The position numbers and the translations under genes were made by a program. Shown one piece after another: positions 1 through 10,967 of a DNA stretch of 64,000 nucleotides. Within the stretch, counting starts at the first letter, position 1. Every line of letters starts with the position of its first letter. Source of the DNA: Histomonas meleagridis (lineage: Eukaryota > Parabasalia > Tritrichomonadida > Dientamoebidae); assembly GCA_020186115.1 (NCBI GenBank), contig WSYJ01000152.1, positions 1 through 64,000 of the forward strand. The letters are read 5' to 3'. The notes under the pieces are model-generated. The model was not told the origin of the DNA. It was given only the letters and a program-made list of their open reading frames with translations, and ran no database searches.

Positions 1-327
1 ACGCAATTACGCAACAAAAATATTATTAACAATATAATTACGAACAACATAAGTTTTAAAAAATGTTGTGTAAAAATATATGTATTAAAAGTATGTTATT
101 TTGGTTATTTTTATAGTATTTCTTCAAAGTCCTTGATGTCCCAGTCTGTCCGTAGACATATAACTTCATCTAAAACTTACCCGCAACACGACAATTTACG
201 CAATTACGCAACATAACAACAATAATATATATATATATTGCTTAATATATATTGCTAACAATTATTATAATAATAACCCTTTATAAAAGACATAGACAGA
301 CAATATATATATATATATATTATATTT

Positions 328-480
328 TCAACAATTTATATGTTAACAATTTATATTTCAACAATTTATATTTCAACAATTTATATGTTAATAATTTATA
401 TTTCAACAATTTATATTTCAACAATTTATATGTTAATAATATTATGTTTTCAACGGTTATATTTCAACAATTTATATTTC
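328..480. repeat. 15-bp AT-rich tandem repeat
   Basis: About ten units of a 15-bp repeat (AACAATTTATATTTC, alternating with a variant ending in GTT) follow an AT dinucleotide run. Some units are degenerate. The region is formally open in two frames (as expected for a repeat whose length is a multiple of three), but the translation is pure low complexity and I do not call a gene. Confidence 0.8.
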
Positions 481-502
481 CTGTGTGTGTGTGTGTACAC
501 AG

Positions 503-672
503 CACACATCTTATTTCTTCCCTTCTGGAAGATAGAATTCATGATTATTTTTCGATTTCGATTTTTTTCAGATTATTCATTCTTCCAACAATCTCCTCCG
601 TTTTCTCACAACACAACACACATCTTATTTCTTCCCTTCTGGAAGATAGAATTCATGATTATTTTTTGATTT
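503..672. repeat. Direct repeat pair of about 56 bp
   Basis: Positions 503-558 and 617-672 are near-identical direct repeats (both contain CTTCTGGAAGATAGAATTC) separated by 58 bp, giving a 114-bp offset. The motif ACGCAATTACGCAAC is also repeated at 1-15 and about 195-209. They border the transposase remnant that follows, so they could be eroded element ends, but I cannot show terminal inverted repeats. Confidence 0.7.
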
Positions 673-707
673 AGATCATAAATTTCACTGCTAAATTTTT
701 ATTTATT

Positions 708-2428
708 TCAGTTGATAAATTGCGTTGAAGCAATATTCCTTGCAACAATTGAAGAACCAGAAATACTATTATTATTCTTTTCTCTAAAGTTTAATGAAGG
801 GTCTATAGACAAGCATTTGATCAACGTTCTTAATTGAGTGCCTTTGTATTCATAATTCATATTATTAGCAATTGATGCCCTAAGTTTATCAATTTCCATT
901 TTGCATGCATTTACGTCAAAATTAACATGTTGCACTTCTCTTCCATTTAGGAAAACACCTGCATCTGAAGCTTTTCGGCTTGGGGGTAATTCTATTTTTA
1001 GTTCGTTTAGCAATTGATTTTTCAAAGTGTTTCTAGACAGGGAAGAAATAAAAACATCAACTCCAAGCTTGTTTTGCATTGTTGATCGCGTAATCCCAAA
1101 TGTGTTTTCAATGGGATGCGATGAAATGCGATTCAAGGCTAATTTTTCAGGATAATTTTTTAAGGCATAATACAATCCAATGATTGTATTTATCATTCGC
1201 TTTAATTTATCCTTTGAATAAAATGAAATGCTTCGAACATTCTTTGAGAATTTTTCAGGCAATTCTTGAGAATGGTTAAAGTATAATTGACAATATTCCC
1301 TGAAAAATATGTGTTTAATGATATCTAAAAATTCTTTTTCTTGTGCTTAAATCAATTTCCTTTGAATGAAGAACAGCTCCCCCATAAACTGAATGGTAGT
1401 AAATAATAAAAATGTGAATGCTTTTTATTTTTCATCATTATGTTTAAATTTTTTATTGTAAATGCATTCAATGCAAGTTTGTCATTGTATTTTGACAAAC
1501 TAGTAGTATCAGAAAAAGCTTTGATTCTGTAAATTTCATAAAAACTACCAATTGAAATTATTTCTGTATTAGCCATTAATAAAAAAAAAAAAAAAAGTCT
1601 ACATCGTTGATTCTTAATTATATGTAAGTAATCACTAATAGGCCATTGTTCGAATTGAATATATTGAATTATAGTTTCAAGTTCATAATGTAAATACTTG
1701 AAAAATTTTTGTAAAATGATTTGAATGCCAAATATTTGTTCCTGTATCACCATCTGAACATTTAAATACAATTTTAAATTTTTGAGACAATTCAATTAAT
1801 TGTTGATCAAATATTAATTTCATATCATTGTTCATTTGTCCTCCTTTCGAAGGAATAACAGAAACAGGAATACACTTAAAATCATGACATATTGGCTGAA
1901 TTTGAATTAAAAAAACATTATTAACATTGTCATGAGTAAACAAAGGATGAGGTGATGCAACTGTTGCATCGATAGAGATTGAAACTGGAATTTTTTGTGA
2001 CAGACAAAGCTTTTGAATTAAAATGTATTTTTGATTCAATTCATTTGATAGAAAGGAATTTTTAATATTTGAAATGGTACTGGAAAAGTTTTTTGAATAA
2101 GATTGCTTTGCTTGGAATTTTAATTATTTCTCGAAGTAACTTATAAGCTTTGGGAGATATTATGTATAAAGCTTCACAAAAATTTAATCATTTTATTAGA
2201 ATATCTTCTGTGAGAACTAAGACAATCATTTTTCAAACATTCTGAAAGAAACCAATTTTGCTCAATATTCGAGTACATTTGAACCTCCAGTAATAAATTC
2301 ATCTTTTGGTCTTGCAAAACTTGTAAATCACTTTGTAATTTAGCAATGCTCATCTTGAGGTATTTGTTTTCCTTCATTAAATGCTTATTTTGTTTGCTCA
2401 AATCCATTATTTTGATATTTGCTTGCAT
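708..2428 (-). pseudogene. Decayed DNA-transposon transposase
   Basis: Minus-strand frames run in order as one broken protein. 2428-2174 is a leucine/lysine coiled coil. 2039-1683 holds an acidic core with the motifs SISIDAT and KCSDGDTG, where aspartates would fit DDE/RNase H-type catalytic positions. 1262-708 carries HPIENTFGITRS, which resembles the conserved region of P-element/hAT-like transposases. The frames are separated by stops and frame changes, so no full protein can be made. The coiled coil upstream of the catalytic core matches P-element-like architecture, but the family is not certain. The frame starts in the 1262 and 2039 blocks are not ATG starts I would trust. Confidence 0.5.
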
Positions 2429-3513
2429 TAAATCAAAAGTGGATTTAAACGTTCCTTTAATAAACCATTAAAAATTAAATTTATTTTTAAAATAGATATA
2501 TCTCAAAAACAACACGAAAAATATGAGCATTCTGAGTGTTTGAAATGCTCTATATTGTGATTATTATAATATATTATTAAATAAAGATTGATTCCATGAG
2601 CAATTATTTAGAAAAATGCCTTTTTTTATTTCAACATGTATACAAATAATATTGTTATTATAATGATATAACACATAATTATTTTTAATTTTATGCTCTG
2701 CAATCTATAATATATATTTTAATGTCTATCAAATAACAAGATATTATTGTTTTTGTTTTCACTTTTTGATAATAAATTGAAAGGGTGGTTTTGCTTGACT
2801 AGCTCTATTTAACAGTTAACATTTTATTAACGGCCACTTTGTGGCCTATTAAATAATTATTTTTTAAAAGTAATGATTTTTAACATTACATTATTGTATA
2901 ACACCTTTTGTAAAGTATTAATTCTCTATTAAATATAGTTTTATAACGGATATCTTATAACAATTACAACGAAGGGGACCAGGGGTGTTAGCCCTAAGGG
3001 CCCATGTAGTTGTGATGTGTGTGTACTTTAGTGCTTGATTATTTATATAATCCTTTAAACTGGAATATAGAAGAAATCTGCTTCATGTGAGTTATTTGTA
3101 AGAATGGGAGATAACATCAAATCTCTGTGGAGCTCAATTTCAACAAAAAATTGAAATTTTTGATTTTTTCCAAATATTGAATAATAACCAAACAATTTTT
3201 TTGATATTTATTTCAGAGACCACGGTGTGTTGTATTGTTCAAAAGGATTTTCAAAAATTTTAGAAAAAAGCGAAAAATTGATCAGATCGAGATCTCAAAA
3301 TTCAGCAGTCGAAATTGGCTAAAAATGTATATCTAAACTAAGTACCCGAAATTGTTTATGTATTATGATTTTCATTAAAAAACTATTGAAAAATTTAGAG
3401 TTGAAGCACCTCTTAAACCCCCAAAAATTAACGAAACTTTTTGATAATAACCGTTAATGTAGATTTGTGCAAAATAGGTGAACTGAAATTGAGATGATTG
3501 AAACATTGCAAAA
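2429..3513. other. Intergenic region with two short GC-rich palindromes
   Basis: No convincing gene. GGCCAC-TTT-GTGGCC at 2832-2846 is a perfect hairpin. A GC-rich island at about 2973-3006 (contains GGGGACCAGGGGTGTTAG and the palindrome GCCCTAAGGGC) is out of character for the AT-rich surroundings and could be the edge of the upstream transposon. Just before the TOR gene is an AACCGTT box at about 3449. Confidence 0.5.
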
Positions 3514-6500
3514 ATGGATACATTGGATCAACCCATTAAGGTAAATTATAAGCACTGGAAGCAACAAAGGAAGGAAATATATGAGCAAACAAGAGTAGAA
3601 CTTCTTAATTCATCGGAAAAACATATTGGCCAATATTATCAAAATATTGAAAACAAAATTGAAGAAAAAATTTCTTCTGATTCAATGGAAGATATTCTAT
3701 ATTGCCTTCAGATGGCTTCCGTTCTATTTCATTTTCAAAGAAATCATGATACCTTGGCACCATATTTATCAAATTTTATACAAAAACTTGATACAAATCA
3801 GCCAATACTTATTAATGCTATCACTAAGGTATTTCAATTGATGTTAAAAGACAGTTCATATCAAATTCCTTCAATTAAAGAAAGTTTAAAATTGGCAGAA
3901 AAATGGTTATCAATGAGTGATTATCATGTATATAATAGCCTTATTATCATAAAACATTTGAGGGAATCTTATAAGGAAAATTCGATTTCTTTGATATCAA
4001 ATTCTATCCGAAAACTTTTTGTAATTGCCTCATCGAATGACGAGCTATTAAGTTCTGTTACTATGAAGCTTATTAAATTTTTTGCTGAAAATGCAAAAGC
4101 TTCAATTTTTTCAAAGAGCAAAAATTATTATTCAACAACACTTAAGAATTTCTTTTATTCTAAAGATCCCAATCAAATATCCTGTTGCTTTCACCTTCTT
4201 CCGATTTTCATAAAACGTCAAGATTTTAATTTCCAACCAACGATATCAGATATATTTGAAATTATTTCAGATCAATCAGACGAAATTACTCGTTCAGGGT
4301 TTGACCTTATCTTCTTCATAACTGGGTTAAACAACCTTGAATTTAATGCAGATGAAGTATTTTCATTTTTATTGAATAAGTGTAAAACATGTCCATCCTT
4401 GCATTGCTATATTCCAGAAGCAGTAAAGAACTTTGGTACCAAACTTAATCCTCAACATTTATTTGATTTTATCTCAAAATATTCCAAAAGCACTAAATGT
4501 GAATCATCATTAATATGTCCATTTGAAATTCTTTCTACAGTCCTTGACGTCTTTGGTGATAAAGTTAATGATCTTGATCCTAATCTCTTTTATTTTGATG
4601 AACCATGCGTTCATTATATCAAAGTGACCAAACACCAAAAGTGCTTCTTAACCGAAAAAGTCAAAGAATTTTTCAAAGAGCCTTTGAAATTCAGTGATTC
4701 GAAAGGCTTGATTAAGTCATTAATGATTTATAGTTTTATGCCAGAAGTATTTCCACCCGAAAATGAATTATTTGATCAATTACAAAAAATCTATTTAGCA
4801 TCCAATGACATAGAAGTACGTCAAGAAATTTTAAATATCTATGGTACATCTACATCGCCAAAAGCAACTGATTTATTATTGATGAATTCATTAATAGATC
4901 GAGATAAAAAAGTAAGAGCATATGCATTAACCAAATTGCAACCAAGTCCATATTTAGCAACACATCGATCTGTTACATATTATTTAAATGATTCATCATT
5001 TCTAATTCGACGTCTTGGTATGAAATTATTATCCAAAATAGCTGATTTTAATCCGTTCGAAATCCGACCATTAATTATTGGCTATTTGCATATTTTATTG
5101 GATTTAATATCCACATCCACTGATGCTAAATATTCGGCTAAATATGCATCATTTATGTCCACAATAACGAAATATTGTCATGAATGTACCCGAATTTGTA
5201 GTTTTGGTATTGTTTCAGTCGCATTAAAAGTTATTAGTATATCATTATCAGATAATCAACGTAAAGTTATTGGACATGAAATATATGGACATAATCGAAG
5301 AACTTCATCACATAGTTCTTATCCATCAATAGGAAGTGTTGGACATAGTGAATCATCACATTCACCAATTACAACACCATATTCATCAAATCTTTCAGCA
5401 AGTAAATTAGAAAGCCAATCAATTGAAGAAGATTATGATACATCTGAATTAAATACAATTACAGATAATGAGTCATTTAATTTAATTGATCAATACAAGT
5501 CGAAATATTCATTAGATTTATTAAAGTTACCATCTTTATTATTAACACGAAAAGAATCAACAAAAGAACCAAATCGAGCAAAATTATATTATTTATTTAA
5601 TTCTAAATATATCGACAAAAGAGATGCATTATTATTAAAGTCATTAGCAAACTTAGGTATTCCTTGTGAACCATTTTTAACAGAAATATTTGCTGGTTTT
5701 TCAAGAATATTCGAAACTAGAACTAATGAAAAATTATTAATTAGTGCTGTGGAATCATTAACAAGATTATCAGTTGCAACATTTAATGGATTTAATATTA
5801 GATTAAGATGTCCACAAATTACTGCACCTTTAATACATTTAATTTCTACAACTCAAAACGAAAAATTAACAATTGCAATTTTACAATTATTTGGAAGTGC
5901 TTTTGATTCAATTGATTTAACTTTAACGCAAAGTTTAACAGCTTCAAATGATCAACAAAATATTCAATCTTCTAATGACCCATCATTTTTTACTAAGTTT
6001 GTATTACATAATATAATTAAACATATGAATGATCCATCATTAGTATTATTGAAAACAATTTCTATGATATTTGAAAGTGATCCAATTAATTCTGCACAAT
6101 ATCTACCTGATATAGTACCAATTTTTACTGAAATGATAGAAAAAGCTTCGCCTACACATAGAGATGAAGCATTTCATTATTTCGAAATTATAGTATATTC
6201 AACTCCAAATGATTTTATACCAAATTTACCAAATATTCAGCAATTATTATTGAAACTTTTAGATTCAAGAATATGTATTGAATTTTGTTTATGTTTATCA
6301 ACAACATTAAAAGCAGGATTTACATCGATAGCTAATAATTTATATTATAAATGTTTAGTATACTTAAAATCTAATGATATTAAATACTTTAAGTGTTTAT
6401 TAAAATTTATAGTATCAATGAATATATATCAATATCAGCCTTTTGATGTATTTATTCATACATTAGAATCTATAGATTTTCCTTTAAGACATATGAAATT

Positions 6501-9500
6501 TGTAATTAAAGCTTTAACTGCTGTAATACAATGCTGCGATGTTCAAATGCATTCTGGGCGTTTAATAGTATTCGGTACAAATGCATTTTATAAATATGAT
6601 AAGAAAATTGATTTAACAACATATTTTGCATCATTATGTATTTGTTTCAATATTACATTTTTTAATTTTGAAGAATTTGTTAGAATTAATAATATAAAAT
6701 TTGATTATATCGAAGAATTTAATAAAATAATGTCATCTAAGATACCATCAATTAGAGAAGCTACTTTTCTAAAAAATTTATCACCATCATTTAAAGTGCC
6801 AAAACTTACACCAGAATATAATAAACCGAATTCATTTTTCATTGGATTAAAATTCCCTAATGAATCACATTTGGGTGAATGGTTTTCCACATTCTTTAAT
6901 TTACTTATAAAGAATTCGCCATCATCGTCTATACGTATTTGTTCTGAATGTATATTAACTATTCCATCATTAAAACATTTAATTCATCCTATAGCATTTT
7001 TGTCATGTTGGAAAAATGCAACTGTTGAAGACAGAGAATACTTTTCACAAATTATTAATAAAGTATTACATGAACATCAACATGTTCATAAATTATTCAT
7101 TGATTTAATACAAATAGCAGATCGTGCATTAATACCAATGAAAGTTGACTATTTTAGAGTTGCAGAAATATCTGAATCACGACAATATTCATTTTATTTG
7201 TTACAATGGTTATATATTAATGATCCAACAGATACTAAAGTTATAAACTTATTAATGAAAATATCAATGAAAATGGATCGAATTTCGACTGTTCGAAGTT
7301 TATTTAATCAAACAGAATCATCAATGACACAATTGGAAGTAGCAAAATGGTGTGGTAAATTAGGAGATTGGGAACGCTCATTACAAATATATCAAAAAGA
7401 AGGAGGACACTTATCAAAAATTATTAAATGTTTAGCGATGTTAAATCGTTATGATGATATAGAAGATTTAGAAGGTAAATATCATGAGATGTCTATAGAA
7501 GATCAAGGTAAAGTATCAGAACATTTTTTATGGATGTTTTCATTATTAAGAGAGAATTCTAAAGTTAATGAAATTATGAATTCATTTACTTATTGGTCAA
7601 TTCCACGATTACATTTTGCTATATATAATTCGATATTAACAGGAGATTATGAAAAAGCACAAAAATTAATTGATTTTGCATTTCAATTTACTGCTAAAAA
7701 CAGACCAAATTATGCAACTTGTGATCAAAGAAGAATTGAAGAAGATTTAAATAATGCGCAAATATTAATTGAATGTCAAGAAGTATTAAATTATAAACAA
7801 AACAAAACAGAAAGTAATCAAACATCATTTTGGAAACGAAGAGTTAAATATTTTCAACGTAATAAAATTAATTGGGAAAAAACTATTCGATTACGACAAC
7901 TTGTAATTCCATCATCTACAAATATATCATATTATTTACCTATAGTTTCACAATTAAGAAAAGCAAAATATTTTTCATTAATAGATTTTTATTTTTCACG
8001 ACATTTAAAATATGGGTTAGATCCACATATATTAATTGAACAAATAAAGATATTTTGGGCTATAGGTAATAAAGTAGATGCATATAATGGTTTATATAAT
8101 TTATCGAATTTATTTAAAATTAAAACTGCTGAAGATTATTCCAATTTAATTAGAAAGCATCCGAGTCCATTTCCATTTTCATTTCTACATAAGATGACGA
8201 TATCTCCGATATTTTCAGAAGAATTACAAGAATATTGTTTTATATACTATAATGTTAATTCTATTTCTAATTTCTTAGAAGCTGTAGAAGGTTCTACAAT
8301 TGAACAGCAAAGAACTTTTATTGCAGCTTTAGCTAAACAATATCCACAACAAGTAGTTAAAGTATTATTACATCATTTAAATTCTGGTGTTTATGATAAT
8401 AATTTTTTTTCAAAGTTATACAAGTTACATGGTAAATACTTAGTCAAAGAAAAAAGTCAAAACTTTAAAGCATTAAAAAAGTCTGCTTATTATTTGGATA
8501 AATCATTATCTTATGATTCAACGAAAAAGAAAACTTGGAGACTTTTAGCATATGTTAATTCGATGTTATTTTTAGATTCACGTAAGAGAGGAGAAAACAA
8601 TGAAACATATGGAATAAATGCAATTAATGGCTTTTTACAGTATATGACAATGCAACCAGAGAATGATTTAGAATGCATGTGCCAAATCTTTTCTATTATA
8701 TCAAATGGAACTGAAAATATTATTAATGAAATCAAAGATAAAATTAATTTCATTCCAGTGTCATCAATGGTTAAAGTATTACCACAATTAACTTCTAAAT
8801 TAGAAACTTCGAACTATTTTATACAAAGTTGTATTAATCAAATATTATCTGAGAATCGTAATGATTATTTCCAACAAATTTATTTCGCTTTATGTCCTTA
8901 TATGAATGATGATGATCAATCAACGGTAATATCAGATATCATTAATAAGATTAAACAATTTAACTCTAAATTCATTGAAGATGCTGATATATTTATACAT
9001 GGATTAATCAGATGTGCAATTACTTGGTTTGAGCAATGGTTGCATTCAATAGAAATAGCTGTACAAGAACATAAAAATCAAAATTATTCAAACGTAGACT
9101 TTATATTAAATGAAAGATTTAATGATTTCCAAAACCCGCAATGTGATTTCGATAATATGTTTGTAAGATTATATCAAGATTTAATTGAAGAATCAAGATT
9201 CTATTTCGAAAAAGGTGATGATAAATCAATGAAACAAATGTGGAACAAACTCAGAATTTTATATAATTCTCTCAAAGAGAAAATTGACATGCTGGCGGTT
9301 ATATTCGTCAATAAAATAGCGCCACAATTGGCAGAGAAAAAGAATTTTGAATTGTTTATACCGGGGTACCCTAACGAAATGATTCATTCTGTTGAATCTG
9401 TAATGGATGTTTTAGAAACTCAACAACATCCAAGATGTGTTTATATTATGTCAGAAAGTGGCCAAAGATTTAAATTCTTATTAAAAGGGAATGAGGATTT

Positions 9501-10389
9501 AAGATTTGATGAAAGATTAATGCAATTCTTCCAATTAATTAACGGTATTTTGCCAGCCGGTTTGCCTCAAATAGAAAACGATACATATGTGGCAACATAT
9601 GCTATCGTTCCGCTGGCAAAAAGTGTCGGATTGATTCAATGGTTTACGGGAGCAGATACTTTACATCAGTTAATTAGTGAAAATAGAGATAACCATCAAA
9701 CTGATAGAAATGCTGAAGCTAATATGATAAACGAAATGATTGGATGTAATTTGGTACATCAAACTTTATTACAAAGATATGAATTATTCGAATATATTGC
9801 AAAGAATTTTAAGGCTATGGAATTATTCGAATCTATGTGGTTACGTTCACCTAATGCCGAAACTTGGATGAGAAGGTCTCAAAAGTTTACAGTTTCTTAT
9901 GCTATTATGGCTATGGTCGGATATATTATTGGTCTTGGAGATAGACATCCTTCAAATATAATGATACAAAGGAGTACTGGTAGAGTAGTCCACATTGACT
10001 TTGATGAATCTTTTGATTCGGCTTCTCTAAGAAAATCATTTCCAGAAAAAGTACCATTTAGAATCACAAGAATGATTGTAAATGCTTTTGAAGGATCTAA
10101 ATCCACTGGCCTATTCCAGGACATATGTGTTAAGGTAATGCAATTACTTAGAGATAATAATAGTTTATTAATGGCACATTTAGCAATTTTTGCAGAAGAA
10201 ACGCCCGACGACTTTGACAAAAAGAGCAGAGATCCAAAGTTATTAGAACGATGCGAGAAAAAACTATATGGAAAAGAATTTGGAGATGAAATTTCTACTG
10301 CTGAAGACCAAGTCAAGAAACTGATACAAATAGCGGAAGATCCCATGAATTATTTGCAACACTATCCTGGATGGTGCCCTTATTGGTGA
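3514..10389 (+). CDS. TOR: TOR-type phosphatidylinositol-3-kinase-related protein kinase
   Basis: A 2291-residue Ser/Thr kinase of the PIKK family; TOR is the growth and nutrient regulator acting in TORC1/TORC2. The N-terminal half is HEAT-like helical repeats, with a Ser-rich linker near residues 595-640. A FAT region covers roughly 1190-1750. An FRB-like segment begins near 1830 (IRCAITWFEQW), followed by the kinase domain from about 1970. The catalytic loop GDRHPSN is at 2142-2148 and the metal-binding HIDFD at 2160-2164. A FATC tail ends in GWCPYW. The SESG...FLLKG...DERLMQFF block and the FATC ending are closest to TOR rather than ATM, ATR or DNA-PK. Length is slightly below the usual 2400-2500. 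The frame is uninterrupted from the first ATG and has no introns. Oddities: DFG is DFD, and the FRB serine contacted by rapamycin is valine. TOR identity is fairly sure; partner proteins are not visible here. Confidence 0.93.
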   Translation: MDTLDQPIKVNYKHWKQQRKEIYEQTRVELLNSSEKHIGQYYQNIENKIEEKISSDSMEDILYCLQMASVLFHFQRNHDTLAPYLSNFIQKLDTNQPILINAITKVFQLMLKDSSYQIPSIKESLKLAEKWLSMSDYHVYNSLIIIKHLRESYKENSISLISNSIRKLFVIASSNDELLSSVTMKLIKFFAENAKASIFSKSKNYYSTTLKNFFYSKDPNQISCCFHLLPIFIKRQDFNFQPTISDIFEIISDQSDEITRSGFDLIFFITGLNNLEFNADEVFSFLLNKCKTCPSLHCYIPEAVKNFGTKLNPQHLFDFISKYSKSTKCESSLICPFEILSTVLDVFGDKVNDLDPNLFYFDEPCVHYIKVTKHQKCFLTEKVKEFFKEPLKFSDSKGLIKSLMIYSFMPEVFPPENELFDQLQKIYLASNDIEVRQEILNIYGTSTSPKATDLLLMNSLIDRDKKVRAYALTKLQPSPYLATHRSVTYYLNDSSFLIRRLGMKLLSKIADFNPFEIRPLIIGYLHILLDLISTSTDAKYSAKYASFMSTITKYCHECTRICSFGIVSVALKVISISLSDNQRKVIGHEIYGHNRRTSSHSSYPSIGSVGHSESSHSPITTPYSSNLSASKLESQSIEEDYDTSELNTITDNESFNLIDQYKSKYSLDLLKLPSLLLTRKESTKEPNRAKLYYLFNSKYIDKRDALLLKSLANLGIPCEPFLTEIFAGFSRIFETRTNEKLLISAVESLTRLSVATFNGFNIRLRCPQITAPLIHLISTTQNEKLTIAILQLFGSAFDSIDLTLTQSLTASNDQQNIQSSNDPSFFTKFVLHNIIKHMNDPSLVLLKTISMIFESDPINSAQYLPDIVPIFTEMIEKASPTHRDEAFHYFEIIVYSTPNDFIPNLPNIQQLLLKLLDSRICIEFCLCLSTTLKAGFTSIANNLYYKCLVYLKSNDIKYFKCLLKFIVSMNIYQYQPFDVFIHTLESIDFPLRHMKFVIKALTAVIQCCDVQMHSGRLIVFGTNAFYKYDKKIDLTTYFASLCICFNITFFNFEEFVRINNIKFDYIEEFNKIMSSKIPSIREATFLKNLSPSFKVPKLTPEYNKPNSFFIGLKFPNESHLGEWFSTFFNLLIKNSPSSSIRICSECILTIPSLKHLIHPIAFLSCWKNATVEDREYFSQIINKVLHEHQHVHKLFIDLIQIADRALIPMKVDYFRVAEISESRQYSFYLLQWLYINDPTDTKVINLLMKISMKMDRISTVRSLFNQTESSMTQLEVAKWCGKLGDWERSLQIYQKEGGHLSKIIKCLAMLNRYDDIEDLEGKYHEMSIEDQGKVSEHFLWMFSLLRENSKVNEIMNSFTYWSIPRLHFAIYNSILTGDYEKAQKLIDFAFQFTAKNRPNYATCDQRRIEEDLNNAQILIECQEVLNYKQNKTESNQTSFWKRRVKYFQRNKINWEKTIRLRQLVIPSSTNISYYLPIVSQLRKAKYFSLIDFYFSRHLKYGLDPHILIEQIKIFWAIGNKVDAYNGLYNLSNLFKIKTAEDYSNLIRKHPSPFPFSFLHKMTISPIFSEELQEYCFIYYNVNSISNFLEAVEGSTIEQQRTFIAALAKQYPQQVVKVLLHHLNSGVYDNNFFSKLYKLHGKYLVKEKSQNFKALKKSAYYLDKSLSYDSTKKKTWRLLAYVNSMLFLDSRKRGENNETYGINAINGFLQYMTMQPENDLECMCQIFSIISNGTENIINEIKDKINFIPVSSMVKVLPQLTSKLETSNYFIQSCINQILSENRNDYFQQIYFALCPYMNDDDQSTVISDIINKIKQFNSKFIEDADIFIHGLIRCAITWFEQWLHSIEIAVQEHKNQNYSNVDFILNERFNDFQNPQCDFDNMFVRLYQDLIEESRFYFEKGDDKSMKQMWNKLRILYNSLKEKIDMLAVIFVNKIAPQLAEKKNFELFIPGYPNEMIHSVESVMDVLETQQHPRCVYIMSESGQRFKFLLKGNEDLRFDERLMQFFQLINGILPAGLPQIENDTYVATYAIVPLAKSVGLIQWFTGADTLHQLISENRDNHQTDRNAEANMINEMIGCNLVHQTLLQRYELFEYIAKNFKAMELFESMWLRSPNAETWMRRSQKFTVSYAIMAMVGYIIGLGDRHPSNIMIQRSTGRVVHIDFDESFDSASLRKSFPEKVPFRITRMIVNAFEGSKSTGLFQDICVKVMQLLRDNNSLLMAHLAIFAEETPDDFDKKSRDPKLLERCEKKLYGKEFGDEISTAEDQVKKLIQIAEDPMNYLQHYPGWCPYW

Positions 10390-10967
10390 ACAATTTTTAT
10401 AATTTTAATTATAAAACGTTATGTGAATTCATTTCAATTTGACTGACTCTGTTTGGCGTCGAACATTTTTTCGATTTTTTCGGTTTGTTTCAATTAACTC
10501 AGCGATTGAATACAACCGACGAATTTCTTACGTAAGATGAACCATTGAATTTCTTTCAAAAGTGAAGACGGGAGTTTTAGAAATGGGAAAAAACGATTAA
10601 AATTAACTCAATTGAATGTATCATTGGATTTTTCTAAAAATGGACCATCCCAAACAATAAATGATTTAAAAACACTTGATATTTAATTTTTAGATCATGA
10701 TTTAAAAAACTAAAGTATTTAATAATAAGTAATAAAGACATTTGAATAAAAAAAAATATTCCAATAAAAATAGGTTCCTTTTTAATGATTAAAAAATCGA
10801 TTTTAATCTTTTCTATTCTATATGAAAATATAATTATATTATATTATTATTTTCTACTCAAAATTGTGCATATGCTAATCGAATTATAATTTTCTCACTC
10901 CAATACTTTTCTATGAAATCGCTGTTCTTCTCGCACATTATTCCAAAACACATTGAATTTGAACTTT
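10390..10967. other. Intergenic region between convergent genes
   Basis: AT-rich spacer between the 3' ends of the TOR and metallophosphoesterase genes. I see no coding potential or RNA gene. A/T runs near 10745-10770 may serve as 3'-end signals for either transcript. Confidence 0.6.

Noticed and set aside
252-674. 140-residue open frame over the 5' repeats
   Set aside because: It is a translation of 15-bp tandem repeats and a direct repeat; pure low complexity with no start context.
2940-3010. Possible tRNA or small RNA gene in the GC-rich island
   Set aside because: No cloverleaf with T-loop GTTCGA-type and anticodon arms can be drawn; only short palindromes are present.
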